Below are positions 1-12,300 of a stretch of 64,000 nt of DNA, in pieces. The stretch spans positions 9,345,681-9,409,680 of the forward strand of contig CATNEN010000002.1 in assembly GCA_950097015.1 (NCBI GenBank), in the 5' to 3' direction. Below the pieces are notes generated by a model that made no database searches, was not told where the DNA came from, and saw only the letters and a program-made list of their open reading frames with translations. This DNA is from Macrostomum hystrix. Taxonomy: Eukaryota > Platyhelminthes > Macrostomidae. Each line of letters begins with the position of its first letter. The first letter of the stretch is position 1. The translations under genes and the position numbers were made by a program.

Positions 1-154
1 CCTGCTGCCCCAGCCACTCACAAGCTGACGGCCCCGCGCCGGGACCCGCCTGCTGCCCCAGCCACTCACAAGCTGACGGCCCCGCGCCGGGACCCGCCTG
101 CTGCCCCAGCCACTCACAAGCTGACGGCCCCGCGCCGGGACCCGCCTGCTGCCC
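1..154. repeat. 48-bp tandem repeat at formin exon end (left copy)
   Basis: Three full 48-bp units start at 1, 49 and 97, then the sequence diverges after a partial fourth. The right-arm counterpart is about 34206-34397. In the sense direction each unit reads as 16 codons (GQQAGPGAGPSACEWL) and contains GTGAGT, a consensus splice donor. Confidence 0.9.
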
Positions 155-3100
155 CAGCCGCAGCTGCGCCTCGCCAAGACGCCGATTGGCTTCGGCCAGC
201 TGAGCCTCCAGCGCGGTTGCCCGCTGCCGCAGCGCCTCGGCGGCCGCGCGCCTCTCGCACGTCGTCAACGCGCAGCTGCTCCTCTAGCAGCACTTTGAGT
301 CGCTCCCCGCTCCCTGGGTCTCCATGGTAACCATGTCCTTTTTGACCGCCTCGAAGTCGAAGTAGACTCGGAGATCCCTGGAGCGGAAATCAGGGTAGGT
401 GCCGTCCCTGGTGAGCACGAGCTGTGAGACCAGCTCCTCCAGTAGCTTGAAGTACTCCTTGTGCTGCCTCGTCCACCGGCACGAACAGCAGGTGCAGCAG
501 GATGCTGCGGAAGTACCACTCGGCCTCCGTGCCCTGCACCGTGCGGAGCAGCAGCTCGAACAGGCGGCCCGGCTCGCTGAACTCCGCGTAGTCGGCGGCA
601 GCGGCCTCAAAGCGATCGCTGATCTCCAGGGTGTCCTGGTCTGCCTGCTCCTGGAAGCAGGCGGTGGGGGGGCGCAGGTGCGGGGTTTTGGAGGCCTGCG
701 CTTGCAAATAGGGATGTCAGAGACAATGGGATCTGAGTAGGGAGGTATGGGATAGATTGGGATGTGAGAATATGGGATAAACTAGGATCTGAGAATATGG
801 GATACACTGGGATCTGAGCATATGGGATAAACTGGGAGATGAGAATATGGGATAAACTAGGATCTGAGAATATGGGATAGACTGGGATCTGAGAAGCTGA
901 TTTCAGAGAAGCTATAACTTGATTAGGAAAGGTAAGGGATATCTGGGATCTAAATAGGGGGATATCGTGAGGCCCATTTCCAAGGCTTCAGTTACCTGGA
1001 AGACCTCGAATTGAGTCCTGCACTGGCGGTCCGGCGCATCTCGCGTGAGGCGGCCCAGCAGCTGCCAGCGGGCGCGAAGGCCACCGAAGCCCCAGAGCTC
1101 TGTGCGCACCGCCATGCGATGGTGGACGCCCTCGCAGGTGTCCAGCAGGGTGTTGACAAACAGCAGGCAGTCGCGCAGTAGGTCGTAGGCTCGCAGCCGG
1201 ATCTCCGTGCCCACATCCGGCCGGCTGAGAAGGGCGCAGGCCTTGTCCAGTGTGTTGCGGATCTGAAAGAAGCGACCGCCGCCGGATCCGAAGGCGCTGG
1301 CAGCGCTCGAACTGCCGACGACTCCGCCGACGACGCTGGCGGCACCCGAGGAGCCTTCGGAAGCGATGAAGCCGCGAGAGGTGCTGAAGGCACGCAGGAC
1401 AATCGTGTTGGCGTTCTCCACCTGGACAGGAAGAAGGTTCGGGATAACATTCGGTCAGGTGTGAGGATGTGGGATGATTGTTGGTCAGGTGTGAGTATCT
1501 TGGATGATTGTTGGTCAGGTGTGAGGATCTGGGATGATTGTTGGTAAGGTGTGAGTATCTGGGATGATTGTTGGTCAGGTGTGAGGATGTGGGATGATTA
1601 TTGGTCAGGTGTGAGTATCTGGGATGATTATTGGTCAGGTGTGAGGAACTGGATAATTTTTGGTCAGGTGTGAGGATTTTGGGATGATTGTTGGTCAGGT
1701 GTGAGTATCTGGGATGATTGTTGGTCAGGTGTGAGGAACTGGATAATTGTTGGTCAGGTGTGAGGATCTGGGATGATTGTTGGTCAGGTGTGAGTATCTG
1801 GGATGATTGTTGGTCAGGTGTGAGGAACTGGATAATTGTTGGTCAGGTGTGAGGATCTGGGATGATTGTTGGTCAGGTGTGAGTATCTGGGATGATTGAT
1901 GGTCAGGTGTGAGTATCTGGGATGATTGATGGTCAGGGTGTGAGTATCTGGGATGATTGATGGTCAGGTGTGAGGATCTGGGATGATTGTTGGTCAGGTG
2001 TGAGTATCTGGGATGATTGATGGTCAGGTGTGAGGATCTGGGATGATTGTTGGTCAGGTGTGGGGATCTGGGATGATTATTGGTCAGCCATAACTTTTGA
2101 ACCAACCTGAGCCTTGGCCAGCTCCTCGTGCTCGCTCTTGTAGAAGAAGAGAAAGGAGGACAGCAGCTCGAAGATGCAGCTGGCCAGCTGGTACTCGCTA
2201 GGCGGCAGGAAAGGCACAATGCCCAGCGACTCCACAATGGTGGAACACGGTCCGGGGCTCGTGCTGCAGCAGGTGAGTCATGCCGCACCTGTTGTCGCAG
2301 AACTTCCGCAGGCTCAGCAGGGTGTTGAGGCAGGCCTTGCGCCAATGCCCGGCCTGGCGTGGTGGGTTGAGTCGATCAGGGATTAGAGAACATTTGTGGC
2401 TGAGCAGGTATACAATTTTGCATATATTAAAATGGGGAAAATCTATGGGATCTGAGATATCTAAGTTGCTAGCTCACTTCTGTCTCCATCTCATCCTTTA
2501 TAAACACCTGCGCAATCCTTTCCCATCCCATTTGGGATCCTGGGACACCTTGCCCAACCCAACCCATCTGGGATCCTGGGACAACCTTGCCCAACCCAAC
2601 CCATCTGGGATCCTGGGACACCTTGCCCAACCCACCCATCTGGGATCCTGGGACACCTTGCCCGACCCAACCCATCTGGGATCATGGGACACCTTGCCCA
2701 ACCCAACCCATCTGGGATCCTGGGACACCTTGCCCACCCAACCCATCTGGGATCCTGGGACACCTTGCCCAACCCAACCCATCTGGGATCATGGGATACC
2801 TTGCCCACCCAACCCATCTGGCATCCTGGCGCACCTCCTTGCCCTGCTCGCCGGCCGCCAGCACCACGGAGCGGGCGCAGTACTCCAGCAGTTGGCCGAG
2901 CGCCCGAAGTCCGCCAGCGTCGGCGAAGCGACGCACATCCGTGATGGTCAGCGTGGACATGTGCATGCGCAGCTGGGAGGCGCCCTTGTCGGCTTCGTCC
3001 AGGTGAAGGGGCCGTCGGGCCGCCCGGCGAGTCGCTTCAGCAGGGCCAGGCAGGTGGCGAAGTCGGTCTCAGCGCTGCTCTTGTGCTCCTTGTAGTTGTG

Positions 3101-3432
3101 AAGCATGACGGCCAGTGCGCGGTAGTCTTTGTTCTGGAAGGAGCGCGCGTCCAGGTTCAGGTCCTGAATCATGTCGGCCAGGGCGGAATCCAGCTCGTCC
3201 TGGCTCATTGGCTGCAGCTGCATGATCGACTGCTGCTGATGCTCCTGCTGCTGCTGCTGCTGCTGCCGTTTCTGCTGCTTCTCCATGGCCACAGCTGCCG
3301 CTGCACTTGACTCCGACGACGAGCTGCCGCGACGAAACAGAAGGCCGCCGAGGCCTCCAGTGCTGCTCGACGCACTGCTGACGGTGCCGGAGCCCTTCTT
3401 GCGCTCCCTGATTGACATCTGCGGCTGCTTGG
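1..3432 (-). CDS. Formin, N-terminal exons (left-arm copy, partial)
   Basis: Minus-strand copy of the formin GBD/FH3 region, running off the window start. Exons by splice sites are about 2835-3432, 2107-2353, 996-1421 and 1-695. The first exon encodes a Gln-rich stretch, then a GBD-like segment (LDARSFQNKDYRALAVML). It loses frame near 3000, where one base appears missing after PFTW. Exon 996-1421 is open throughout (VENANTIVLRAF to TQFEVFQ). Exon 1-695 holds the end of FH3 and the start of a coiled coil, ending in 48-bp repeats. Introns are minisatellite arrays. Formins nucleate and elongate unbranched actin, and this part is the regulatory half. Probably an artefactual duplicate of 30959-34405. 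Confidence 0.8.
145..695 (-). other. Formin coiled-coil exon, left copy
   Basis: Exon with acceptor at 696-697 (minus strand). It codes the FH3 C-terminal helices and a linker helix rich in Ala, Glu, Arg and Leu (AEALRQRATALEAQLAEANRR), typical of the coiled coil between FH3 and FH1. Frame breaks occur near 470 and 330 relative to the right-arm copy. Confidence 0.6.
720..900. repeat. Formin intron minisatellite, gggatctgagaatat type (left copy)
   Basis: Imperfect units of about 25-28 bp built on ggatctgagaatatgggata. They fill the intron between the exons at 1-695 and 996-1421. The mirror copy is about 33470-33650. Confidence 0.8.
1445..2092. repeat. Formin intron minisatellite, 30-bp type (left copy)
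   Basis: About twenty units of the form gatgattgttggtcaggtgt plus gaggatctgg, with variants (atgg/ttgg, gagtatc/gaggatc/gaggaac). They fill the whole intron between exons 996-1421 and 2107-2353. The mirror copy is 32300-32925. Confidence 0.92.
2520..2830. repeat. Formin intron minisatellite, 34-bp type (left copy)
   Basis: Nine or so units of gggatcctgggacaccttgc plus ccaacccaacccatct. Distinctive variants include gggatcatgg in two units and cccgaccc in one. The order of these variants matches the right-arm copy at 31565-31860. Confidence 0.92.
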
Positions 3433-6400
3433 CTGCGGGGGCAAAAGGCCACTGACCGAAATTAAAGACTTATTCCAGGCTTCGCAGTCGAAAACAAAGC
3501 AATACACTGCCTAGCTAAATCTGAGAATCAGATAGTCTGATTTTGACTATCTAATAGGGCGCTATTGCCTCGGGAAGATCTTATCGAATCGAATTGCCAT
3601 CAATTACCGTGCAGGCCGTTAAAAAATATGAACAACAGACTACTGCTAGAAGTAGTAGAATCGAAGCTGAGCGAGGCCAACAGACAGCTAATTGCCAACA
3701 ATTGCCATTCGGCGAGACTGAATGCTGAACTCGAAGCCAGGGAAAGCCCCATTCTGAACCAGCTCAACCGACTCCGCTGTGGTTCCAGAAGGCCCACGTG
3801 AAGAGGACAGGCGAGTGCGGCCTGAGAGAGCTGGCAGGGTGGGGACTTCAGTTTTTTGTCAGCGGTCTCAATTTCCTGTCAGAGGCGCCAAGAACACACA
3901 GGGAAGCGTCTTCTGTTCTCACAAGCGCGCGACACTTATGAATGAAAGATTAATGCAAAAGCAAAGCTGGAGTGAAAGCCTGGCAGGCTCCCTGCATCGA
4001 TCTGCGGTAACGAGCCGAAACCAGCTCACACTGAGCCAGAAAAAAACAGGAAGACTATCTGCAGCCAGCCCCATTGAAGCTGCTTCTGTATCGATCGGTG
4101 GAACTAACTCAACTTCTGCTATTTTAGGTAACTTTATTTCTGGATAAGACTCAAAGGCATGGAAATAGGAAATAAAGCAACTATAATTGATGCTAATTAA
4201 TAAGTTAGTAGCTGCACAACGGCAATGCAATGCAAAATAAATAGCTAAACAGGAAGACAGTGAGAGTCACCATGGAGGAGACAGTGGAACCACCCACCTA
4301 GGGGAAAGCAGTGGGGCCAGCATGGGGCTGACAATATTAGTAGCCATGGAGGAGACAGTGGGAGTCACCATCGGGGAGACTGTGCAAGCCACCTTGTGGA
4401 AAGCAGTGCGGACCGCCTCGGCGGCTGTTGCTGAAACAAATGCCAGGCATACAAGCTAGTAGCCAAGTGTCTCATTATCAGCTACCAGACGTGTAGGGCA
4501 GTTTAGCTAATGCGAAAGCCCAGGTCATGTCGTGTCAGCCAAGGCAAGGCTGATTGAAGAAAACGCAAAGGCCAGTGGGAAATTCAGGTCAGGCGGGGCG
4601 CCGGCATGAGGGATGGACAAAATTCATCCGCGAGGGCTCGGGTGAATTAGGAGAAAAGATTGGGCCGGAGTCACCGACACTGCCAAGGACAGTGGGGCGC
4701 CAGTCCCAATGGTCCGCCCAGCTCCTCTCATCGGCCTGCCCCCAATTCCGACCTAGCCCTGCCAGACCGGTGCAAAAAAGAAACAGAAATAGGAACTGCG
4801 CGCACTCAGTTGTGGCAGGGGAGAAATGGGGAGCGAAAAAGTGCACCCAGGAATTTTAGAAGTTCCGGATTAATTGAACTAAACGCAACTCGCGGGCCGT
4901 CGGGAAATATACACGATACAGCATGATAAAATACAAAAAGAAAGCTGGTTCCTTTTGAAAATTGCTGACAGGACCAGTGCGACACACCTTCCAGGCAGCT
5001 GGACAGAAACTGGGAATTAAAGGGATGATAAATCTGGGCGGAATCGGTCCGCAGGCACAAATCACAGAAGCACGGATAGCACGCACTTACACAAAACACC
5101 GTTTCGGGACCTGATCTCGCAAAGTTCCGTAGGGCTTTTGTGCCATTGTCAATCGGTTCTGTCTTCTGACGCCTCAGACGCGCCAGCAAAAAAAACTGGA
5201 GGACTCGCACGAAGCAGGGGGATGAAAAGAGGAAAATTATTCGCAGCACTCTGCGTCTGCCAGTGACAGATCCGAAAAAAGTAGTGCAGCTACTGAAGCT
5301 TGCGGAATGAGACGGCAATGTAAATGTATTAGGAAATGCCGATACTAGCTGGAGAGAAACAGCCTACATTTTGGCCTCCTCGGGTGGTCCGCAGGGCCAA
5401 GCCGGTGTTTATACCAGGAAAAGCCTGAGGGAGCATTAGCAATTCGAATAAGCATAGGCGGGGACAGGGACCGACCTAAATAGTAAGCGCCTTTAGTGAA
5501 ACTTCAGCCGGCACTTGCAGTTGAGACGCTAACTTTCTCGTCTGCTGGCCGAGTCACGCACTGCACAACTAAAGGAAATGCCAACTGCTTAACTAACTTA
5601 TCTAAGAGCTGTCAGTACGCTCAGTCCCAATACTGCTTGTAGGCAAGGGACAATGCACTACAAAGCTCGATGAAGATCGAAGCTATTAATATGAATATAT
5701 TAAGTGGTAGTACTCAAGATAACCCATCAATTGATAAAAGCTGCACACGCAGCTTTAAAACCAACCTGCATAGGTTTAGGAGGGCCATTGACCTAGCAGT
5801 GCAAGCGTCATGGGGGAGTAAACTTCCAGCGATCATTCTAAGGCGGAACTCCCCTGCCACTGGCACCGACTGTCACTCAATATGCGTAAAAGGCGAAAGC
5901 AAATTTCACAAGAATCCTGGCCCGCCCACCTAAGCCAGACTCCGCTCAGCTCCAGGAGAGGACTGATGTCTGAAGAAGAGAAGGTACGAAGGAAGAGTAA
6001 CCTTTCAAGAGAAGGTAAATGACTACTCTAGCAGATCTCGGAATTGCACACAGCCTGTGCTGGGGCCGATGAATTTTGCAACTATATTTATCCAGTTTGG
6101 GCTTCCTAAAAGCCACCCCCAAATTTTAACTGGCAACTTTAATCACCAGTGCGCATTGTGCTAAGAGCCAACAGCGTGTTGCCCCGCCCACTTGGCCTCT
6201 AATGGCCCGTGTCTGCTCGGCTAAGGGAGAAAATGCAGACACGCTTGGCTTAGAGACCACACGGAGGAATTCACCGCAGCAGTTTTAGGGACAAGAAACG
6301 CAAGCGAGAGTGGGGGCAGAGAGGCAGCGGAGGCAGGGCTGCGGATCGATACCTACTTGCTGGTCGCGCACACCTTTCCTCGAGGCTGGCGAGGGCGAGA

Positions 6401-9352
6401 GACCAGCGGGAAAAACGCTGAGGGAGACAGACCCAAGGAGGAAAAAGACCAAGGAGAAATGGAGAGGGGAACCGGCGAGAGGAAGAGATGGAGAAGGCGA
6501 GAGTGTTGGGATTTCATAGTAGCGCTCGGAATTATGACCCAGCCTATGTTACCGGATTAGCGTTTTTTAGACCCTAGCCCTAATTGAATCCCGGACCGAG
6601 AGATCTTAGGAGAAATGGGAGCGTGGGATTATTACTAACGGCCTGAGAAAAGGCCCCGTTCGCATTGCTGAAATCCACCGGGCGGCACTATCCGAGCCAG
6701 CAAATTTTTATGAGTATCAAGACCGCGAACGCAGTGGCCAGGCGGGCATGCCGACCTTGTGCCTGTCTTTCAAGAGGAAAGCGGCGTTGCAAAAAATAGT
6801 CATCAATTATGATCCGGGTCACCCGTGCCCGAGAAGTGGCCCTAGGAATGAAACAACAGCCTGGGCCAGGCTAGCTATAGGGACTGTAGACGAAGCAAAG
6901 GGTCGGTTGTGTCTCAAGTTTTCGGACATAGGCAAAATGCTGCAAGGTGGGCCGGCAAGCTGCGCCTCTGACTGCGGGAGGCAGCGCGGCGCGCCATTCA
7001 TCACGGGATGATTGATTGAGGCTTTAGAATGCGGAGCAGCTAAGGAATTAACCAGAAATCCAAGACCAGCGCTAAGCAGAGTGCATCAAAACGTGGAGTT
7101 TAGGACCAGAGACAGCTGTTTTAAATGATAATCACATCCTTCATTGAAAAATTAAAATTAAAGAGAAAGACGTGATATTTTGCTTGGTTTGTACCACCGA
7201 ACTAACTACGAGCTACTTGTGCTAAACGAGGGAATGAACGTCAGAAAAAGTATGTGGCTCCGAAGAATTGCGATTTGGGCAGCACGAATTTAGTATTAGC
7301 ATTTCAGTGATGAGATCACCTGCCAAGTTCAACTGGACTCACAATACCCACTCGAGGCTGCACTTTGAGTTCTGACATCACTCCAAGCTGTCCATTCGAC
7401 AAAGGCTCTTCCTCACACTTTGCTGAGGCAAGAAGCTTCAATACTACTAAATTAAATTCCTTATTCCAAGCGTTTGCGCTCATAGAAGAGAGTGAAAGAA
7501 GTTCCTTCTCTCTTAAGCCATCATCTCTAATTTCCCCACTGGCTGACTTAGGATTCATCTCGTCAGGAATTACAAGAGAATTGACAATATGGTAAGGGAA
7601 GTTATTTATATTCTGTCCAATCTGGATTCTGTGAATCGAGCATTTGCGAGGCAGAAACTTGATGGCTAAAAATAGAATACTTTAGGTTAACAGGCCGGCA
7701 GGTCACACCAAGATCCTTTCTCGCTCGATGAAGAGAAAATTCAAGGAGTCTCGGAAGGTCAAAGCAATTGGCCTAGGCCTACAGCTAGTTAGGTGACCAC
7801 GAAGTTTTGGCTAGTTAAGGATTTCAAAACAATCGATGCCTGATGTGCGGGCTGAACTAACTTGATCAGGAGCGCACACTTATCAAGTGCAGCAGCATAC
7901 TTAAAACGGGCGCAGAACAAAATCGGAGGCATGGCATTTGCCGGAGAGCACGACAATTCCCGCTTCGCCTCTGCTGTGTACGCAACAGCAGGGTTGAAAC
8001 CAGGCTTCAATCGATTCAAGCCACTTTAGACAATTCTTTACAGTCTTTCAGTCCTACAGACAGCTCTCACAATTTTTGGCTTCGGGTAGGAATTGCGCAC
8101 CGAGGTCTATCAGTGAGAAAAAACGCGGCTCTGTACCACTGAAGCCCAGATGATAAGGAGATAACTTACAAGTCAACAAAACTAGTTCCGTGCTGCCACC
8201 TGTCGCGAAATCTCCGATGCAAACCTGAACTTTCCACTTATCTCGAAGGTTCAGTTTGACAGTGCAGGCAGGATAGCGCCTTCAATCCTTAGTGGGATAA
8301 GGTCAGATCACTTAATCTACTAAGCCTGCAGAGAAGGGTTAAGATCATTCGTGATGATCCCAGAGCAGCCTGCGAATGCGAATATGCAAAAATTAAAAAT
8401 GATTGAAGGCATGCACTTTCTTAAAAAAAATCTTCTCGGTCACCATAGTAACAGCATGGGCGAGACACGTGGCACGTACCCCGGCTGAGTTATGAATAAT
8501 TTATTAGCTCATGAGGCCTCACATGTCGTGCATACATCAACTCGATCTAAATCCACCCTGCTCTAAACGACTGCTCCATTTTAGTTGCGTAAGCTATTCA
8601 TATTCTAAAAGAAGATAAAAAGTCTGAGACGAAAATTATAAGGGTAGAAAATTGCATCTGGTTCATCGTAGAATAAATTCGGCTACAGAAATGTACACTA
8701 GTTAAGTAAAGTATGATAGCATACAAATTATTAAACAAAAATAATGCTGAGATCTGGGGGCGACAAAAAGAAGGCGCATTAAAGGAAGTGTTCACATACG
8801 GCAATGGCAACTATAATGTGTAAAATGTGATGTACTGTACGAAGCATGCGACATTACACTAGAGAATAGATAAGATCAAAAGCGAATCAATTAAGATCAT
8901 TATAATATATTATTTCCTTTCTATCAAAAGCAAGCCTATATGAGGCCGATTGAAAAAAACACTAGCATGCAAGTGCATGATGAATCCAGGGAAAGGCACA
9001 AAACGCACGTAATAGCATACTGATGATGTCAGCAAAGCTCGGATAAAATTCTAACAGCTTAATATATCCTGGAAATATACTGAAGATAACACAGACACGA
9101 AACTTTCTTGTTGGCTGCTTATTTGTAGCTCAGCAAAGAAACAAGAACTACCTGTACGCTCGTAGTTACATCAAAAAGTCAAAAAGAACCATAATACTCT
9201 CCTAATTGCAAGGAAATTTATAATAATGCCTTTACTGAATTTCATGGGGTTCTGTTGAGTCGAATAATCGGAAGAACAAGCATCTCTAATTAAAAAAACG
9301 CTCGTCACTGAATACACACCACAAAGCAATCATATGTTGTAGAGTTTTAAGC
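3433..9352. other. Spacer between formin and MAX-1-like genes (left copy)
   Basis: Mirror of about 25100-30958. Contains the formin 5' side and the MAX-1-like 3' UTR. The largest frames are unrecognised. One at 7316-7558 (minus; MNPKSASGEIRDDGLREKEL) and one at 7789-8019 (minus) have plausible coding composition but no motif that I know. Nothing else could be assigned. Confidence 0.5.
7316..8035 (-). other. Unidentified possible coding fragments
   Basis: Two minus-strand open frames read as ordinary protein. One is 7789-8019 (EAKRELSCSPANAMPPILF); the other is 7316-7558, continuing upstream as FPYHIVNSLVIPDEM. They are parallel to the neighbouring genes, and their mirror copies lie at about 26400-27130. 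They might be exons of an unrecognised gene, an upstream formin exon or a decayed gene. I recognise no domain. Confidence 0.22.
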
Positions 9353-12300
9353 TCAGCCCGTGTGACAGCAGATATTTAGCTGTCCAGCGAGCTCCAGCAT
9401 CCACCGCTTTAAGATAGTCGCAGACAATTTGACTGCATTCCATAATAATCCAGAGGCGAAGCGAATGTAAAACTGCATTTTTCTGTAGTTAGAAGATTTC
9501 AGCAGGCTGGTACCAAAAGAAATTGTAGTTCTGCCCACCGAAGGCAACTAGGTCGACAAGGTTAATCTGCTCGATCACACTCTGCTCGCCTGCATCAAAA
9601 ATATGAATCGCCTGCTCAGATACAGCCAATAGTAAATCGGTACCTCGATAAGATCAAAGTCAACGCAGCGGGCAAGGGAAAAACCTGGCTTCCCAGATGC
9701 TCCTGTCCAGAAAGAGAACTGATGTAGTTTCGAAGCAAGTCAACTTGCTTTTGAGCAATTAGCACCCCATTGCTCTAAAAGCATAAGCTTCAGGTGCATG
9801 ACTCTGTCCTCCTCGTGAGATTACAACAAGCGGAAACAACTGCTTGATTAAAAGGCCAAGAGTCTGATCCTTGTGAACGATATTTCTGTAGTTGCCTTCA
9901 GAGCTTGGCAAAGGTGCGCTATGGTGATTAGAAGGGTCACCCCATCTACAGGATAGTAACTGACAAGAAGATCAAACTGAATCTGGTATAACAACTGCTT
10001 TCTAATTCAAATTCCCGTGGAGCTCAGTATCAAACATGCTTAGCTGATAGGAACGACATCGTAAATAAAAGTCGACTGGAGCACGACTTGGTCGATCCCG
10101 GCCTGGTGAATGCGCAATCGAAGCTGGGCTTGCTCTGACGTCTTCAAACGTTGCTGTTGCTGACTCCGTTGGTAGGGGGGCATTGCTCAAAACTCACCTG
10201 AACTTTCCAGGTAAGGGGTCAAGATAGCACAGAATGACTGGTTGTCTTTTATGTACAATGAGAAGGCAAATTCTTTGTTATGGGTAGCTTCAAAGGCGGA
10301 AAATGGCTGGATTTGCGGAGGATCAGCGACCGTCGATGAGCCATGAATTCACGACCACCTTAGTAAGGCGTTGCCGAGGAAGTGATACCAGGAAAGCTGA
10401 AAGGATCGGAAACGGAGGAACGGCCTGTCTCAGAAGCATTGAAGTTTACTTCCCAGCGATGAAGGAGGCTTGCGATCGACCACCGAATTCGCGGAGTTTT
10501 TTTGTAGGCAAGGGTTTGACAAAAGGGTAATCAAACTTTGCGATAAGCGCATTATTGCTCTTGATTTGCTCGCTAAGATAATACTCAACAAACGGACGAA
10601 AGCCAAATCAGAAGGCAGAAATAGACGGTGAAACCAGAGAAAACAACTGCCATGAAGACTGAATGGATGCAGGAAGGTCAGACTCTGATACCCGTGGTTG
10701 CTGGCTGCCGGCTGAAATCGTTGACGAGCTTGAATGCGTTGAGCATAAAAACTTAGGTGATGAGCACTTAAACTTGGACTTTCGCTCCTTTGGTGTCAGC
10801 TTTAACTTAGACGAAGGAATGGTTTGCATCACGAGTTGCAAATACAATTCGTCTTTTAGAAGCGGTAGGTCAAAGCAATACAAGCAGAGCCGCTTAACCA
10901 ATTCCGTCTTTTCTATCGGATTGCTATCTGCAGACGGGTAAATATAGAGCAAAATGAGCTGGAAAAGCAGCAGTGCGGAGTTGTTCAAATCGGATGGGAT
11001 CTTTGAAAGCGGAGCATCAAGTGGCTGGTCTGAGTGCCAGAAATTTCCATGAAAATCCTCACCCATCAAATGCGCGAGGTGAGTAGAAAAGGGTGAGTTG
11101 AGCCAAGACTGACGCCTGGGCATAACTTTCCGACTAAGCTTGGGTGTCGGTGATTTTGGAACTGGCAGTATTTCCGCAACACTCTGAGGTTCGATTCGGC
11201 AGGCAAGCTGAGTCAAAAGATGGCGCCATCTGACAAACTCAGCCTCATCCGTGCAAATAAAATAAACGGGCTCCTTGCCCTTACTTCGAACAGCAATGGT
11301 TCTGTTGGGAGAGGTCACCTCACTGTAGTCGCCGTCACTTTCAGATGAGCTGCCGCCAAATGCTTCAGAAATTATGCAATTAGATAAATCTTTGCTTCCG
11401 GTTGGAACGGAATCTGTATGCCGCTTGTAATATACAAGAAAGTGTCCATATAATCTGCAGTAAAGCTTCTTGCTGTTTCCGCATTTAACGCGCTTAAGCC
11501 AACCTTTGTAAAGCAGCCGTCCCGAATTTCTCTGCACTATTAGCTCAGAGTTATGGCGCTTGATTGAGCCGACCATAGCGTAATACCAGAGTGATCTCTC
11601 ACTGGTCGAGTCGCAGCTAAGGTACAAAGACTTTTCTGAACCTTGAACCTTGACATCAATACCATAGTCATGCAAACAAGAACGACTTACAGACTCAATA
11701 TCTTTAAGTGAAACACACAGCTGAGCTTTCTGTTTTGCTCCTGGCTTTGCTGGATAAAACAGTAGGCTGTGGGTTGTTAAAATGCACCAGAAACGCCGCC
11801 ACACTTTAAATTTGCCACTTAATTTGTTAACGAAACCATTTTTTATAACTTTAGAGTCAGGCAGAGGGCAACTCTGTGAGGGCCCAGCAGTGAGTAAAAC
11901 AGCAGCATTAGCTGAATCACCTGCGACGCTGGAGTCATCAGGTGGCAGGTAGTAGTCCATGCTAACAGAGGACGCACTGACTGCGCTTTCGGACATCACT
12001 GACCGACCGTTTGGGTCAACTTGAAAAGCGTTATCGTACTCAGAACTCTCGCACTCAGAGTTGTCAAACTGAAGATCGATTGGGTGCAGCTGAACCAACC
12101 TTGCAGAGCCCTTGACACACGAGTAGATGGGAAGAGCAGCCGCTAGTGCTTTGATTTCCTGTTTGCGTTCGGATGCGCCAACAATCGCCTCGTGTACACG
12201 CCTAGCTAAATCTGCTTTTAGCAATCCCTTTATCGAAGACAAAACTTGAATGCTCGAGTTAAGCGATCCAGGGATCATTGCCTGCCGGGAAGCAATTTGC

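Noticed and set aside
1445-2092. CRISPR-like array
   Set aside because: Units are contiguous tandem repeats without unique spacers, in a eukaryotic intron.
2280-3095. 271-codon plus-strand frame over the 34-bp repeat
   Set aside because: Its repetitive THLGSWDTLPNP-type protein is antisense translation of a formin intron array.
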